Source: Arenimonas composti TR7-09 = DSM 18010 (GTDB taxonomy: Bacteria > Pseudomonadota > Gammaproteobacteria > Xanthomonadales > Xanthomonadaceae). Taken from it: 64,000 bases of DNA. The notes under the pieces are model-generated. The model saw only the letters and a list, made by a program, of their open reading frames with translations. It was not told the DNA's origin and did no database searches. Location of the stretch: contig NZ_AUFF01000002.1 of the NCBI RefSeq assembly GCF_000426365.1, positions 124,001 to 188,000 on the forward strand, in the 5' to 3' direction. The position numbers were made by a program, and so were the translations under genes. Of this stretch, positions 41,229-50,244 are shown piece by piece (positions within the stretch are counted from its first letter, which is position 1; each line of letters starts with the position of its first letter).

Positions 41229-41270
41229 TTCCTCGTTCCTCGTTCCTCGTTCCTCGTTCCTCGTTCCTCG
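41229..41270. repeat. Heptanucleotide tandem repeat (6 copies)
   Basis: Six perfect ttcctcg units, then a degenerate tttctct. It ends 28 bases before the start of the YiiX-like gene, in the promoter/leader region. Copy-number change by slippage would alter spacing there. Confidence 0.85.
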
Positions 41271-41298
41271 TTTCTCTGCTTTTCGCTAGTCTCGATCC

Positions 41299-42144
41299 AT
41301 GAACCCCCTGCACGCCCTCGGCCGCCGCCTGGCCGCCTTTCTGGCGAAGCCGCGCGAGCGCAACAGCCATATCCCGACGAGTCCGTGGGGGCTGCTGGCG
41401 GCGACGCTGCGCAAGGGCGATGTCGTGCTGGTCGAGGGCAGCAGCCGCTTCTCGTCGGCGATCAAGTACCTGACCCAGTCGACCTGGTCGCATGCGGCGC
41501 TGTACATCGGCGACACCCTCGGGCCGCCGCCGCCGGGCGAGGAACCACGGGTGCTGGTCGACGTCGACGTCGTGCAGGGCGTGCGCACGATTCCGCTGGG
41601 CGAATTCGCCGGCCTGCATACCCGCATCTGCCGGCCGGTCGGCCTCCGCGCGGACGAGATCGAGGCGCTGATCCGCTTCATGCTCGACCGCAAAGGCATC
41701 ACCTACGACCTGAAGAACATCTTCGACCTCGCGCGCTACTTCATCCGCACGCCACCGCTGCCGGGTTCGATGCGGCGGCGCATGCTGGCGCTGGGCAGCG
41801 GCGAACCGACGAAGGCGATCTGCTCGACCCTGCTCGCGCAGGCCTTCGAGTCGATCCGCTACCCGATCCTGCCGGAGGTCGAGATCGCCGACGGCCGCGG
41901 CGACGCCGCGAGCCGCGGCGCCAGCGAACGCGCACGCCGCGAGATCCTGCACATCCGCCACCACAGTCTTTACGCACCGCGCGACTTCGACGTCTCGCCC
42001 TTCTTCCAGATCGTGAAGCCGCGGATCGAGATGGGTTTCGACCACCGCACGCTGGAGTGGCGTGTGCCCGGCACCGGACGCGCCGACGCGGCTACCGCGA
42101 CCGGCGGCGGTGAGACCGACTGGGACGACGCGCGCAGCGGCTGA
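41299..42144 (+). CDS. YiiX/YebB-like permuted NlpC/P60 hydrolase
   Basis: 281 aa, no signal peptide. The permuted papain-like fold is recognised by LRKGDVVLVEG...SSAIKYLTQSTWSHAALYIG (catalytic His in WSHAALYIG) and the later KAICSTLLAQAF carrying the catalytic Cys. YiiX-like enzymes are thought to hydrolyse lipid or peptide amide/ester bonds. The C-terminal 80 residues are charged with no known domain. Heptanucleotide repeats precede it. Confidence 0.83.
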   Translation: MNPLHALGRRLAAFLAKPRERNSHIPTSPWGLLAATLRKGDVVLVEGSSRFSSAIKYLTQSTWSHAALYIGDTLGPPPPGEEPRVLVDVDVVQGVRTIPLGEFAGLHTRICRPVGLRADEIEALIRFMLDRKGITYDLKNIFDLARYFIRTPPLPGSMRRRMLALGSGEPTKAICSTLLAQAFESIRYPILPEVEIADGRGDAASRGASERARREILHIRHHSLYAPRDFDVSPFFQIVKPRIEMGFDHRTLEWRVPGTGRADAATATGGGETDWDDARSG

Positions 42145-42219
42145 AGGCGTGGCTTCCGGCCCATTGCCGCAGGTTCGGTGCAGGCGGCAGTTTCCGGCGG
42201 GCACAGCGGGAGGGTGGCG

Positions 42220-43260
42220 ATGGCGGACAGGAACCGGCGGGGAATCCGTGGTGTCGTGGCGGCGGCGCTGGTCGCCGTGCTGGCGGGGACGGCGGTCGCG
42301 GCGGACGATCCTGCGGCGCCGGCGGTGCCCGAAGCGTTCGCCGGCGAACTCCCGGCCGGCGTTCGCCTGCTGCGCGGTCAGAACGCGCCTCCGCGCCAAC
42401 CCGACGGCAACAGCCTGCTGTTCGCGACTCCGGCCGGCTGGCTGGCCTTCGACAGCGGGCGGCATCCGCAACACGCGCAGGCGCTGATCGCGCTGGCGGC
42501 GGAACACGACGACGCGACGCCGGCCGCGATCGTGGTGCTGGTGAACAGCCACTGGCATCTCGACCACGTCGGCGGCAATCCGCTGCTGCGGCAGGCGTTC
42601 CCGCGCCTGCAGGTGCTGGCGTCGCCGGCGATCGACGCCGCCCTCGCCGGCTTCCTCGCGCGCTATGCCGAACAGCTGCGCGAGGCGCTGGCGCAGCAGC
42701 CGGACGCGCCGCAAGCCGCGGACTGGCAGGCCGAGCTGGCACGGATCGAGGCCGGCGATGCGCTGCGCCCCGACCGGGTCGTGTGTGCCGACGAAGAGCT
42801 CGCGCTCGGCGGCCGGCGTTTCCTGATCGGCGCTGCGGCCGGCGCCAGCGACGGCGACCTCTGGCTGCTCGACCGCGAGCGCGGCGTGCTCGCGGCCGGC
42901 GACCTGGTGACGCTGCCGGTGCCCTTCCTCGACACCGCCTGCCCGGCGAACTGGCAGCCGGCGCTCGAGCGCCTCGCCGCGCAGGAATTCACCGTGCTGG
43001 TGCCCGGGCATGGGCCGCCGCTGACCCGCGCCGGTCTCGAGGTCTACCGGCGCGCCTTCGACCGGCTGCTCGCCTGCGCGGCGTCGCCGGCGCCGGAAGC
43101 GGCGTGCATCGACGGCTGGATCGCCGATGCCGCGCCGCTGCTGCCGGACGAAGGCCAGCGCCGCCTGGCGCGCGACATGCTCGGCTATTACGTGCCGCAG
43201 AGCCTGCGCCGCGCCGATGCCGGCCGCTGCGCGCCGCCCCCGGCCGCCGCGCGCGGCTGA
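42220..43260 (+). CDS. Exported metallo-beta-lactamase-fold hydrolase
   Basis: 346 aa from ATG 42220. Signal peptide at about 9-27 (VVAAALVAVLAGTAVA). Zinc motif SHWHLDH at 110-116 (H111, H113, D115, H116), then LAAGDLVTLP (D in the second metal site) and VPGHGPP. Cys residues near the C-terminus suggest a periplasmic location. Substrate unknown: the fold covers lactamases, glyoxalases and lactonases, and the motif alone does not decide. Confidence 0.87.
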   Translation: MADRNRRGIRGVVAAALVAVLAGTAVAADDPAAPAVPEAFAGELPAGVRLLRGQNAPPRQPDGNSLLFATPAGWLAFDSGRHPQHAQALIALAAEHDDATPAAIVVLVNSHWHLDHVGGNPLLRQAFPRLQVLASPAIDAALAGFLARYAEQLREALAQQPDAPQAADWQAELARIEAGDALRPDRVVCADEELALGGRRFLIGAAAGASDGDLWLLDRERGVLAAGDLVTLPVPFLDTACPANWQPALERLAAQEFTVLVPGHGPPLTRAGLEVYRRAFDRLLACAASPAPEAACIDGWIADAAPLLPDEGQRRLARDMLGYYVPQSLRRADAGRCAPPPAAARG

Positions 43261-43279
43261 GCTGGCCAACCCGGCACCG

Positions 43280-43361
43280 GCCCGCCGCGGCCGGCCCGTC
43301 GCGACCGCCCGCCGCGACCGGCCCGCCGCGACCGCCCCGTCGCGACCGGCCATCGGGTCCG
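43280..43361. repeat. 14-bp GC-rich tandem repeat
   Basis: About five and a half copies of gcccgccgcgaccg with small changes. It is intergenic between the hydrolase and GGDEF genes. Confidence 0.7.
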
Positions 43362-43456
43362 CGGCGGCCGGCCGTCGGCGCGGCGCCGCGTCCGCGTTGT
43401 CCGCGCCGGATTTCCGGTGTCGAATCGCTGCGGGCCGACGCCGGCCCGGAGCCGCC

Positions 43457-44584
43457 ATGCCGCCGACCCCCGCCGACGCCCTGCAGGACGACGCCGCCTT
43501 CCGCCGGCGCCGGCAGGTCGTGCTCGACAGCTGGCAGCGCTCGCGCATCGCCGGTTTCCTGTACGTGTTCGGCTGGGTGGTGGTGGCCTGGATCGGTGAC
43601 GTGTTCGCGCTCGCGCCCGCCTGGGGGGTGGCGGGCGCAGTGGTCTTCCTGGTGGCGGCGATCCTGCGTCTGCGCCTGCCGCCGCCGGCCGCCGAGGACC
43701 GGCCGGGGCACGACCGCTGGCTGCTCCGCTACGGGGCCGCATTGACGCTGGCACCGCTGCTGTGGGCGACGGCGCAGACCTGGCTGCTGCTGGATCCGCG
43801 TTTCGGGGCCGACGCGGTGATGGTGTCGGTGATCGCGACGATCGGTTACGCAACGGTGATCGCCAACGTCTACACGACGATGCCGCGCACGGCGGCGATC
43901 GGCGCATTCGTGCTGTTCGCGCCGATGCTCGCGGCGCTGTGGCTGCAGCCGGCCTACCGTGCGCTGGCGGTGGCCTGCACGCTGTACGCGGTCTACCTCG
44001 GCGGTGCGCTGCCGCGCAGTGCGCGCGAGTACCGGCGCCGGCTCGACCTCGACGCGGCGCTGCACGAACAGCGCGATCGCTACGAGCGCCTGAGTCGCAC
44101 CGATCCCCTGACCGCGCTGGCGAACCGGCGCGAGTTCGGCGTCCGCCTCGCGGAGGCCACGCGCATGTCCGGCGATGCCGGCTTCGCGCTGCTGATCCTC
44201 GACGTCGACCACTTCAAGCGGATCAACGACGAACACGGCCACGCGGTCGGCGACGCCTGCCTGCGCGCGCTCGCCCAGCGCCTGCGCGCCGCCTTCGCCG
44301 GCGACGGCGGCCTGGTCGCGCGGCTCGGCGGCGAGGAGTTCGGCGTGCTGCTGCCCTGCGACGGTGCGCAGGCGAAGGCGCATGCGGAAGCCTTCCGCGC
44401 CGCGCTCGCGGCGACCCGGCTCGACTGCGAGGGACGCGCGGTGGCGGTGACGGTGAGCATCGGCGTCTGCGGTTTCGTCCCGGAGCACCACCGCGACGGC
44501 GACGGCCTCTACCGCGCGGTCGACCGGGCGCTGTACGCGGCGAAATCGGCCGGCCGCGACCGGGTGGCCGCCGGCGACGGCTAG
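43457..44584 (+). CDS. Membrane diguanylate cyclase (GGDEF)
   Basis: 375 aa. Five or six hydrophobic segments occupy residues 30-190. The C-terminal GGDEF domain has SRTDPLTALANRREF, DVDHFKRINDEHGHAVGD and an intact GGEEF at 291-295. It synthesises c-di-GMP. The integral-membrane sensor part is not a named domain I recognise with certainty. It starts after a GC-rich tandem repeat and lies 30 bases before the RsmC-like gene. Confidence 0.9.
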   Translation: MPPTPADALQDDAAFRRRRQVVLDSWQRSRIAGFLYVFGWVVVAWIGDVFALAPAWGVAGAVVFLVAAILRLRLPPPAAEDRPGHDRWLLRYGAALTLAPLLWATAQTWLLLDPRFGADAVMVSVIATIGYATVIANVYTTMPRTAAIGAFVLFAPMLAALWLQPAYRALAVACTLYAVYLGGALPRSAREYRRRLDLDAALHEQRDRYERLSRTDPLTALANRREFGVRLAEATRMSGDAGFALLILDVDHFKRINDEHGHAVGDACLRALAQRLRAAFAGDGGLVARLGGEEFGVLLPCDGAQAKAHAEAFRAALAATRLDCEGRAVAVTVSIGVCGFVPEHHRDGDGLYRAVDRALYAAKSAGRDRVAAGDG

Positions 44585-44614
44585 AATTGCCGCTGTTTCC
44601 GCCCGGAGTTCCCG

Positions 44615-45655
44615 ATGCGTCCCGGCCTCGATCCGGCCTCGGAAGTACTGTTCCTGCCGCTGCAGACCGGCGCGCTGGCCTGGCCGGCGCCCGGGCGCGG
44701 CCGCGTGCTCGGCGCCCGCGCCGGCGAGGCCGCGAACGCGGCGCGGGCGCAGTCGCTGCTGTTCGAGCAGCCGTTCCGACCCTGGGCCGCGGCGCTCGAG
44801 CGCGACGGCCACCGCGTCGTCGCCGAGCTCGACGGGACGCCGGCGGACGCGGTCGACCTGGTGCTCGTGCGGGCGCCGCGGCAGCGGCTGGAATCGCGCG
44901 CCACGCTGGCGCGTGCGCTGGCACTCGCCGGCGGGCACGGGGTGGTCGTCGCCTGCACCGGCAACCAGGAGGGCGCGCGTTCGCTGCAGGCCGACCTCGC
45001 GGCACTGGCCGGACCGTTGACGGTCGAGAGCCGCGCCCATTGCCGGGTGATGTGGACACGGCCCGGCGCCGCCGGATTCGCGCCGGCACTGCGCGCCGAG
45101 TGGGCCGCGCTGGACGCGCCGCGGCCGGTGCGCGAGGGCCGCTTCACCAGTCGGCCCGGGGTGTTCGCCTGGGATCGCATCGATGCCGGCAGCGCCCTGC
45201 TGATCGAGGCGCTGCCGGCCGACCTCACGGGGCAGGGCGCCGACCTCGGCGCCGGCATCGGGGTGCTCGCCGATGCGGTGCTGGCGCGCGCACCGGGCGT
45301 CACCGGGCTCGACCTGTTCGAGGCGAACGCGCGTGCACTGGCGCTGGCACGACGCAACCTCGCCGGCGCGCGGGTTCCGCTCGGCTTCCACTGGCACGAC
45401 GTCGCCGCCGGGGTGCCGGGGCGCTACGACTTCATCGTCACCAATCCGCCGTTCCACGCCGGCCGCGAGGACGACCCCGGCCTCGGTCGCGCCTTCATCG
45501 CCGCGGCGGCGGCAGCGCTGCGTCCACGCGGGCGGCTGCTGCTGGTGGCCAATCGCCATCTGCCTTACGAAGGCGCGCTGGCGGCGGGCTTCGCCGACGT
45601 GCGCGTGCTGCGCGATGCCGGCGGCTACAAGGTGATCGGGGCGGTGAAGGCATGA
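44615..45655 (+). CDS. RsmC-like 16S rRNA guanine-N2 methyltransferase
   Basis: 346 aa. Two tandem Rossmann-like halves, as in RsmC: the C-terminal half has the SAM motif GADLGAGIGVLADAVL and the catalytic TNPPFHAG, typical for exocyclic amino methylation of guanine. The N-terminal half is degenerate. RsmC methylates G1207 of 16S rRNA. The stop overlaps the start of the pseudouridine synthase (ATGA), another 16S-modifying enzyme. It could act on G966/G1516 or another guanine; RsmC assignment fits the fold order. Confidence 0.83.
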   Translation: MRPGLDPASEVLFLPLQTGALAWPAPGRGRVLGARAGEAANAARAQSLLFEQPFRPWAAALERDGHRVVAELDGTPADAVDLVLVRAPRQRLESRATLARALALAGGHGVVVACTGNQEGARSLQADLAALAGPLTVESRAHCRVMWTRPGAAGFAPALRAEWAALDAPRPVREGRFTSRPGVFAWDRIDAGSALLIEALPADLTGQGADLGAGIGVLADAVLARAPGVTGLDLFEANARALALARRNLAGARVPLGFHWHDVAAGVPGRYDFIVTNPPFHAGREDDPGLGRAFIAAAAAALRPRGRLLLVANRHLPYEGALAAGFADVRVLRDAGGYKVIGAVKA

Positions 45656-46365
45656 AGCTGCTCAGACTCGTCGCGAACCTCGGCTACGGCAGCCGCAAGC
45701 AGGTCACCGCCCTGTTCCGCGCCGGCCTCGTCACCGACCTCGACGGCGAAGTGCTGTACGGCGACGACGTCGTCGATCCGGCCCGCGTGCTCGTCGACGG
45801 CGAGCCGCTGGATCCTGCGCCGGGACTGCTGCTGATGCTGCACAAGCCGACCGGCGTCACCTGCTCGACGAAGGATCCCGGCCGGGTGATCTACGACCTG
45901 CTGCCGCCGCGCTTCCGCCTGCGCGAACCGCGGCTGTCACCGGTCGGCAGGCTCGACCGCGACACCTCCGGCCTGCTGCTGATGACCGACGACGGCCAGC
46001 TGCTGCATCGCATCACCTCGCCTAAGTCGGGGCTCGACAAGGTCTACGTCGCGACCCTCGCGCAGGACCTGCGTGGTGACGAGGCGGCGCTGTTCGCCGC
46101 CGGCACGCTGATGCTCGAGGGCGAAACGACGCCGCTGCGCCCGGCCGAACTCACGGTGCTCGGTCCGCGTCACGCACGCCTGGTGCTGCACGAAGGGCGC
46201 TACCACCAGGTGCGGCGGATGTTCGCCGCCACCGGCAATCACGTCGTCACCCTGCACCGCGAACGCGTCGGGGGCCTGGAACTGGGGGGGTTGGCGGCGG
46301 GTGAATGGCGGATCCTCCCGACCAGTGATCGTGAACGGATCTTCGCGGGACCGGCTGGCGAGTAG
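45652..46365 (+). CDS. rsuA: RsuA-family 16S rRNA pseudouridine synthase
   Basis: 237 aa. An S4-like N-terminal domain (MKLLRLVANLGYGSRKQVTAL) precedes the RsuA-type catalytic domain with VGRLDRDTSGLLLMTDDG (catalytic Asp in RLDRDTSG) and HEGRYHQVRRM. E. coli RsuA isomerises U516 of 16S rRNA. Translationally coupled to the RsmC-like gene. Gene symbol by family similarity. Confidence 0.86.
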   Translation: MKLLRLVANLGYGSRKQVTALFRAGLVTDLDGEVLYGDDVVDPARVLVDGEPLDPAPGLLLMLHKPTGVTCSTKDPGRVIYDLLPPRFRLREPRLSPVGRLDRDTSGLLLMTDDGQLLHRITSPKSGLDKVYVATLAQDLRGDEAALFAAGTLMLEGETTPLRPAELTVLGPRHARLVLHEGRYHQVRRMFAATGNHVVTLHRERVGGLELGGLAAGEWRILPTSDRERIFAGPAGE

Positions 46366-46568
46366 CGACCGCAGCGACGTGAGTAGCCGTCGGAAACGCA
46401 GGCTGCGCGCGACTCTCCGCGCTTTCCCAGCCAGCGTGCACGCGTATGCGTTCCTGAAGGCTGTCGAAACTGAACATCCGTTGCCGTTCCGATTCAATCC
46501 GAATTCATCCGCTGAGCGGCTATATGCAGCCCGTGGACATCGGGTCCATGCCTGCTGCGAGGATCGAC

Positions 46569-47333
46569 ATGAAAAAGACCCTGCTTGCTTCCCTGACGAG
46601 CCTCGTGCTCGCCGGCGCCGTGGCGATGCCGGCCATGGCGCAGAGTGCGCGTGGCGAAGCGGCGCGCGATGGCCGCTCGCATTCGGCCGACGTGCGCGGC
46701 GGTGCGCGCAGTGGCGATGCCCGTTCCAGCCGTGACGATCGTGGCGACCGTCGCGGCAACCGCGAGGAACGCCGTGACGACCGTCCGGTCGCCCGTGACG
46801 ATCGCCGCGACAACCGTCCGGTGGTTCGCGACGACCGTCGCGACAACCGCCCGGTTGTGCGTCCCGACAACCGCGGTGACCGTCCGGTCGTGCGTCGTGA
46901 CGACCGCCGCGACAACCGTCCGGTGATTCGCCACGACAACCGCCCGGCCGTCCGCCACGACCCGCGGCCGCCGGTGCGTCACGACCCGCGTCCGGTCGTG
47001 CGCCACGACCCGCGCCACGATCGCCGCGACCACCGCGACTATTCGCGCCGCGACGATCGCCGCTGGAACGGCCACAACTGGCATCCGCAGTACCGCTACC
47101 GCGCCCCGGTGCGCTACGTGTATCCCCGCGACTGGCGTCCGTCGTACCGCTGGCAGGTCGGTTACCGCCTGCCGCCGACCTACTACGCGCGCGACTACTA
47201 CGTCGATTACCGGATGTACGACCTGCCGCCGCCGCCGTACGGCTACCACTGGGTCCGCGTCGACCGCGACATCGTCCTGGTCGCGCTGGCCACCGGCCTG
47301 ATCCGCGACATCCTGTACGGCTTCTACTACTGA
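46569..47333 (+). CDS. RcnB-like exported protein with RDDRRDNRP repeats
   Basis: 254 aa from ATG 46569, preceded by GAGGA. Signal peptide at 1-24 (LAGAVAMPAMA). Residues 45-155 are a low-complexity repeat of (V/I)RxDxRxDNRPV units, heavily charged. The C-terminal 90 residues are an RcnB-type domain (RWNGHNWHPQYRYRAP ... YYVDYRMYDLPPPPYGYHWVRV) ending in hydrophobic DIVLVALATGLI. E. coli RcnB is a periplasmic metal homeostasis factor; the repeat region suggests a polyanion- or surface-binding role (inference). Confidence 0.82.
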   Translation: MKKTLLASLTSLVLAGAVAMPAMAQSARGEAARDGRSHSADVRGGARSGDARSSRDDRGDRRGNREERRDDRPVARDDRRDNRPVVRDDRRDNRPVVRPDNRGDRPVVRRDDRRDNRPVIRHDNRPAVRHDPRPPVRHDPRPVVRHDPRHDRRDHRDYSRRDDRRWNGHNWHPQYRYRAPVRYVYPRDWRPSYRWQVGYRLPPTYYARDYYVDYRMYDLPPPPYGYHWVRVDRDIVLVALATGLIRDILYGFYY

Positions 47334-47358
47334 GCGCCGTCACAATCCGCGTGGTACC

Positions 47359-47389
47359 GAGGGGCCGGCACGTCCGGCCCCTCTCTTTT
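47359..47389 (+). terminator. Terminator after the RcnB-like gene
   Basis: Perfect 10-bp stem gaggggccgg/ccggcccctc with CACGT loop, followed by TCTTTT. Confidence 0.85.
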
Positions 47390-47428
47390 GCGGATTAGAA
47401 TCACGCTCCTTCCACGCCCTGGAGCGCC

Positions 47429-48586
47429 ATGAGCCGCCGCCTGTTCGCCGCCGTACCGCTGCTCGTCGCCGGTTTGGCGGCCGCTTCCGAAGAGGCGGTG
47501 CCCACCGCCGTGCTGGTCGACCACCGCTTCGACGAGGTCCACCAGCTCTGGCCGGGCGACCTGGATCTGGAATTCGTCGACATGTCCTCGGCGATGCCCG
47601 GCCAGGGCATTCCGAGCTCGGGCAACATCGCCGCCGATGCGCTCGGCTTCGCGATCGCCGGCCTGATCGTGAACGCCACCGCAGACGAGGCCGCGCAGCG
47701 GCGGGTCGACGCGACCCTGGAGCCGCTGAAGCTCGCGCTCGGCGAGAAGGGGTTCCAGGCGGCGTTCCGCGCCGGCTTCGGCGACGGGCTGGCGCGACAC
47801 GGGATGGCGCAGCAAGGCCTCGCCTTCTCTCCCGGCAAGGTCGAGACGGCGCTGTTCGAACGGCTGGCCGCCGCCCGCACGAGCCGCCGGTTCGTGCTCG
47901 TGCGCCCCGGCCGCTATGCCGACGGCGCCTACCCGCTGCCGGTCGCGATGCACGACAGCGGGCGCCAGTTGCGGCTGGCGGTCGATGTCGATGTCCGCCA
48001 GGGCAACCGCAACCGGATGTCGGGCCTGATCCGCCGCGACATCGTCTGGTACACCGACCCGCTGCCTGCCGCCGATCGCGACGAGGCGCTGGCCGCCTGG
48101 CTCGCCGACGATGCGGCGCAGGCGCGCGCCGCGATCAGCGCGGCGGCCGCGGACCTGGTCGGGCTGGCGGTGACGGAACGCGAGCTGCCCGATGTGCCCC
48201 GTGATGCCGCGATCGGCGTGGTCGGCGAACTCGGGCTCGAGGAGTTCGCGGGCGTGCTGGTCGACGAGGGCGACGGGCGGGTGCTGATCTACACCCGCGA
48301 CCGCACGCTGGTCTCGCTGCCGGCCGGGCGCGTGGTCACCGGCGACGACCTCGTCGCCGCACGCGACGGGGAAGCGCTGCGGCGTGAAACCGCGCGCGCG
48401 ATCCTGCGTGGGCAACCGGTCGGAGCCGAGCAGCATGTGGCGCGCGAGGCGCCGGCGGGCAAGTCGATGGACGATTCGACGATCGAAGGTGAACCGCAGC
48501 CCGGGGCGGCGCCGGTAGGCGAGGAGGAAGCCGACCCGGCGCAGGACGACGTGGCCCCCGCCGAGCCCGTCGCGACAGGCGTGTAG
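47429..48586 (+). CDS. Exported protein of unknown function
   Basis: 385 aa; GGAG precedes the ATG. Signal peptide at 1-20. No domain is recognised. It mixes alpha/beta segments, with a helical middle part (AAQRRVDATLEPLKLALGEKG), and an acidic, Pro-rich C-terminal tail (about 350-385). The tail suggests an unstructured end. No cysteine motif, lipobox or transmembrane helix after the signal. Probably periplasmic. Lies between two terminators, so monocistronic. Confidence 0.7.
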   Translation: MSRRLFAAVPLLVAGLAAASEEAVPTAVLVDHRFDEVHQLWPGDLDLEFVDMSSAMPGQGIPSSGNIAADALGFAIAGLIVNATADEAAQRRVDATLEPLKLALGEKGFQAAFRAGFGDGLARHGMAQQGLAFSPGKVETALFERLAAARTSRRFVLVRPGRYADGAYPLPVAMHDSGRQLRLAVDVDVRQGNRNRMSGLIRRDIVWYTDPLPAADRDEALAAWLADDAAQARAAISAAAADLVGLAVTERELPDVPRDAAIGVVGELGLEEFAGVLVDEGDGRVLIYTRDRTLVSLPAGRVVTGDDLVAARDGEALRRETARAILRGQPVGAEQHVAREAPAGKSMDDSTIEGEPQPGAAPVGEEEADPAQDDVAPAEPVATGV

Positions 48587-48741
48587 CGCGGATTCGTTAG
48601 CGCCGCGTGCAGGCTTCCGGCGGCGGGCCCTCACGTTTCGCTGAGGATTTTTTCAGGCTTGGTTCGCCGCCCCTTTGGCACCTTGGGGTCGAAGCTGGAC
48701 ACCGGCTTCGTCCCCCCAACGGAACGCCGAAGGAGAAACAC

Positions 48742-49086
48742 ATGAAGACTTTCAACCGCAGCCTGCTGACCGCCGCGCTGGGTTTCGCGCTGAGTGGTTT
48801 CGCGTTCGCGAACGATCCGGACCTGACCGGTTCCGCCGACCCGGTTCCGAACGAGCCGCTGACGCAGACCGCCACCGACCTGCCGATGACCGGTGACCGC
48901 AGCGATGCGAGCTTCGCCGACCTCGACACCGATGCCGACGGCTACCTGACCGCGACCGACATTCCGGCCGAGCACGAGCTGTCGCTGCAGTTCTCGGTGG
49001 CCGACACCGATAACGACCAGCGCCTGAGCCAGGCCGAGTTCGACGCCTACACGGGCTCGCTGGAAGAGGACGAGATCGCCGAGTAA
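48742..49086 (+). CDS. Exported EF-hand protein
   Basis: 114 aa; AAGGAG precedes the ATG. Signal peptide at 1-23. Two EF-hand-like loops: DLDTDADGYLTATDI and DTDNDQRLSQAEF. It has the composition of small periplasmic calcium-binding proteins, with an acidic C-terminus. Calcium binding is inferred from the DxDxDG pattern of the first loop; the second has N and Q in metal positions. Confidence 0.83.
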   Translation: MKTFNRSLLTAALGFALSGFAFANDPDLTGSADPVPNEPLTQTATDLPMTGDRSDASFADLDTDADGYLTATDIPAEHELSLQFSVADTDNDQRLSQAEFDAYTGSLEEDEIAE

Positions 49087-49108
49087 GGCGTAGCGGCATC
49101 CACGCCTT

Positions 49109-50230
49109 TCATGGCGGGGCGGGGCGGACGGTCGCGACGACGTCCGCCCCTTCTTCTTGCGCGCCGTCGGGGAACAGCCCCGGCTGCGGCAGCAGCTGCC
49201 CGTGCGCGACGAAGTTGCCGAGGCCGACCCCGACCAGCCGGTAGCGGGTCGCCGCCGGCAGCGCGACGCGTTCGCGCAGGGCGAGGGCGACGGCGGTGAC
49301 TTCGGCCAGCGACGCCGGCGGCACCGGTGGGGTCAGGCTGCGGCTCAGGATGCGGAAGTCGGCGGTCTTGAGCTTCAGCACGACGGTGCGCGGCCGGCGG
49401 TCCACTTCGCGGGCGGCGCCGGCCCAGGCCTTCGCGGCCAGCCGCACGATCGCCTCGGCGGTGTCCACCAGCGGCACGTCGGTCGCGAAGGTGTCCTCGG
49501 CCGAGACCTGGGTGGTCGGCCGCTCGGAAACCACCGGGTGCTCGTCGATGCCCAGCGACAGTTCGTGCAGGCGCCGGCCCCAGCGCCCGAAACGGGCCTC
49601 GAGCAGCGCCGCGCCGAGCGCGCGCAGTTCGCCCACCGTGGCGACGCCGAGTTCGCCGAGCTTCGCCTCCATCACCTTGCCGACGCCGGGCAGGCGGCCG
49701 ACCGGCAACGGCGTCAGGAAGTCGAGTGCGGCGGCCGGGCGGATCACGAACAGGCCGTCCGGCTTGCGCCAGTCGCTGGCGATCTTGGCGAGGAACTTGT
49801 TGCCGGCGATGCCGGCCGAAGCGGTGAGCGCGGTTTCTTCGCGGATCGCCGCGCGGATCGCTTCGGCGATCGCGGTGGCGCTGGCGAATTCCGATTTCGG
49901 CGCGGTGACGTCGAGATAGGCCTCGTCGAGCGACAGCGGCTCGATCAGGTCGGTGTGGCGGGCGAAGATCTCGCGCACCTGTCGCGACACCGCCCGGTAG
50001 CGCACGAAATCCGGCGGCACGAACACCGCCTGCGGACACAGCTTCTCCGCCCGCAGCGCCGGCATCGCCGAACGCACGCCGAACTCCCTGGCCTCGTAGC
50101 TGGCGGCGCAGACCACCGAGCGCGCGCCGCGCCAGGCGACCACCACCGGGCGCCCGCGCAGCGCCGGGTCGTCGCGCTGTTCGACCGACGCATAGAACGC
50201 GTCCATGTCGATGTGGATGATCTTTCTCAA
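49109..50230 (-). CDS. dinB: DNA polymerase IV (Y-family)
   Basis: 373 aa from a TTG at 50230, supported by GGAAG and by alignment of RKIIHIDMDAFYASVEQRD with the family N-terminus; no nearby ATG gives that sequence. Motifs of Y-family polymerases follow: PVVVAW, ASYEAREFGVRSAM and SLDEAYLDVT (catalytic Asp-Glu), then helix-hairpin-helix LPGVGKVMEAKL. It performs translesion synthesis. It converges with the EF-hand gene, and its last 30 codons contain that gene's terminator. Confidence 0.93.
   Translation of the reverse strand: MRKIIHIDMDAFYASVEQRDDPALRGRPVVVAWRGARSVVCAASYEAREFGVRSAMPALRAEKLCPQAVFVPPDFVRYRAVSRQVREIFARHTDLIEPLSLDEAYLDVTAPKSEFASATAIAEAIRAAIREETALTASAGIAGNKFLAKIASDWRKPDGLFVIRPAAALDFLTPLPVGRLPGVGKVMEAKLGELGVATVGELRALGAALLEARFGRWGRRLHELSLGIDEHPVVSERPTTQVSAEDTFATDVPLVDTAEAIVRLAAKAWAGAAREVDRRPRTVVLKLKTADFRILSRSLTPPVPPASLAEVTAVALALRERVALPAATRYRLVGVGLGNFVAHGQLLPQPGLFPDGAQEEGADVVATVRPAPP
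49121..49158 (+). terminator. Terminator for the EF-hand gene inside dinB 3' end
   Basis: A 9-bp stem ggggcggac/gtccgcccc (49121-49129 with 49142-49150) is followed by ttcttctt. It lies on the plus strand within the convergent dinB coding end. Confidence 0.55.
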
Positions 50231-50244
50231 GTCGCTTCCACGAC

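Noticed and set aside
37215-42113. A 1632-residue plus-strand open frame
   Set aside because: It is antisense to the tldE-like and tldD-like genes, crosses the repeat region, and has low-complexity composition. It is an effect of high GC content.
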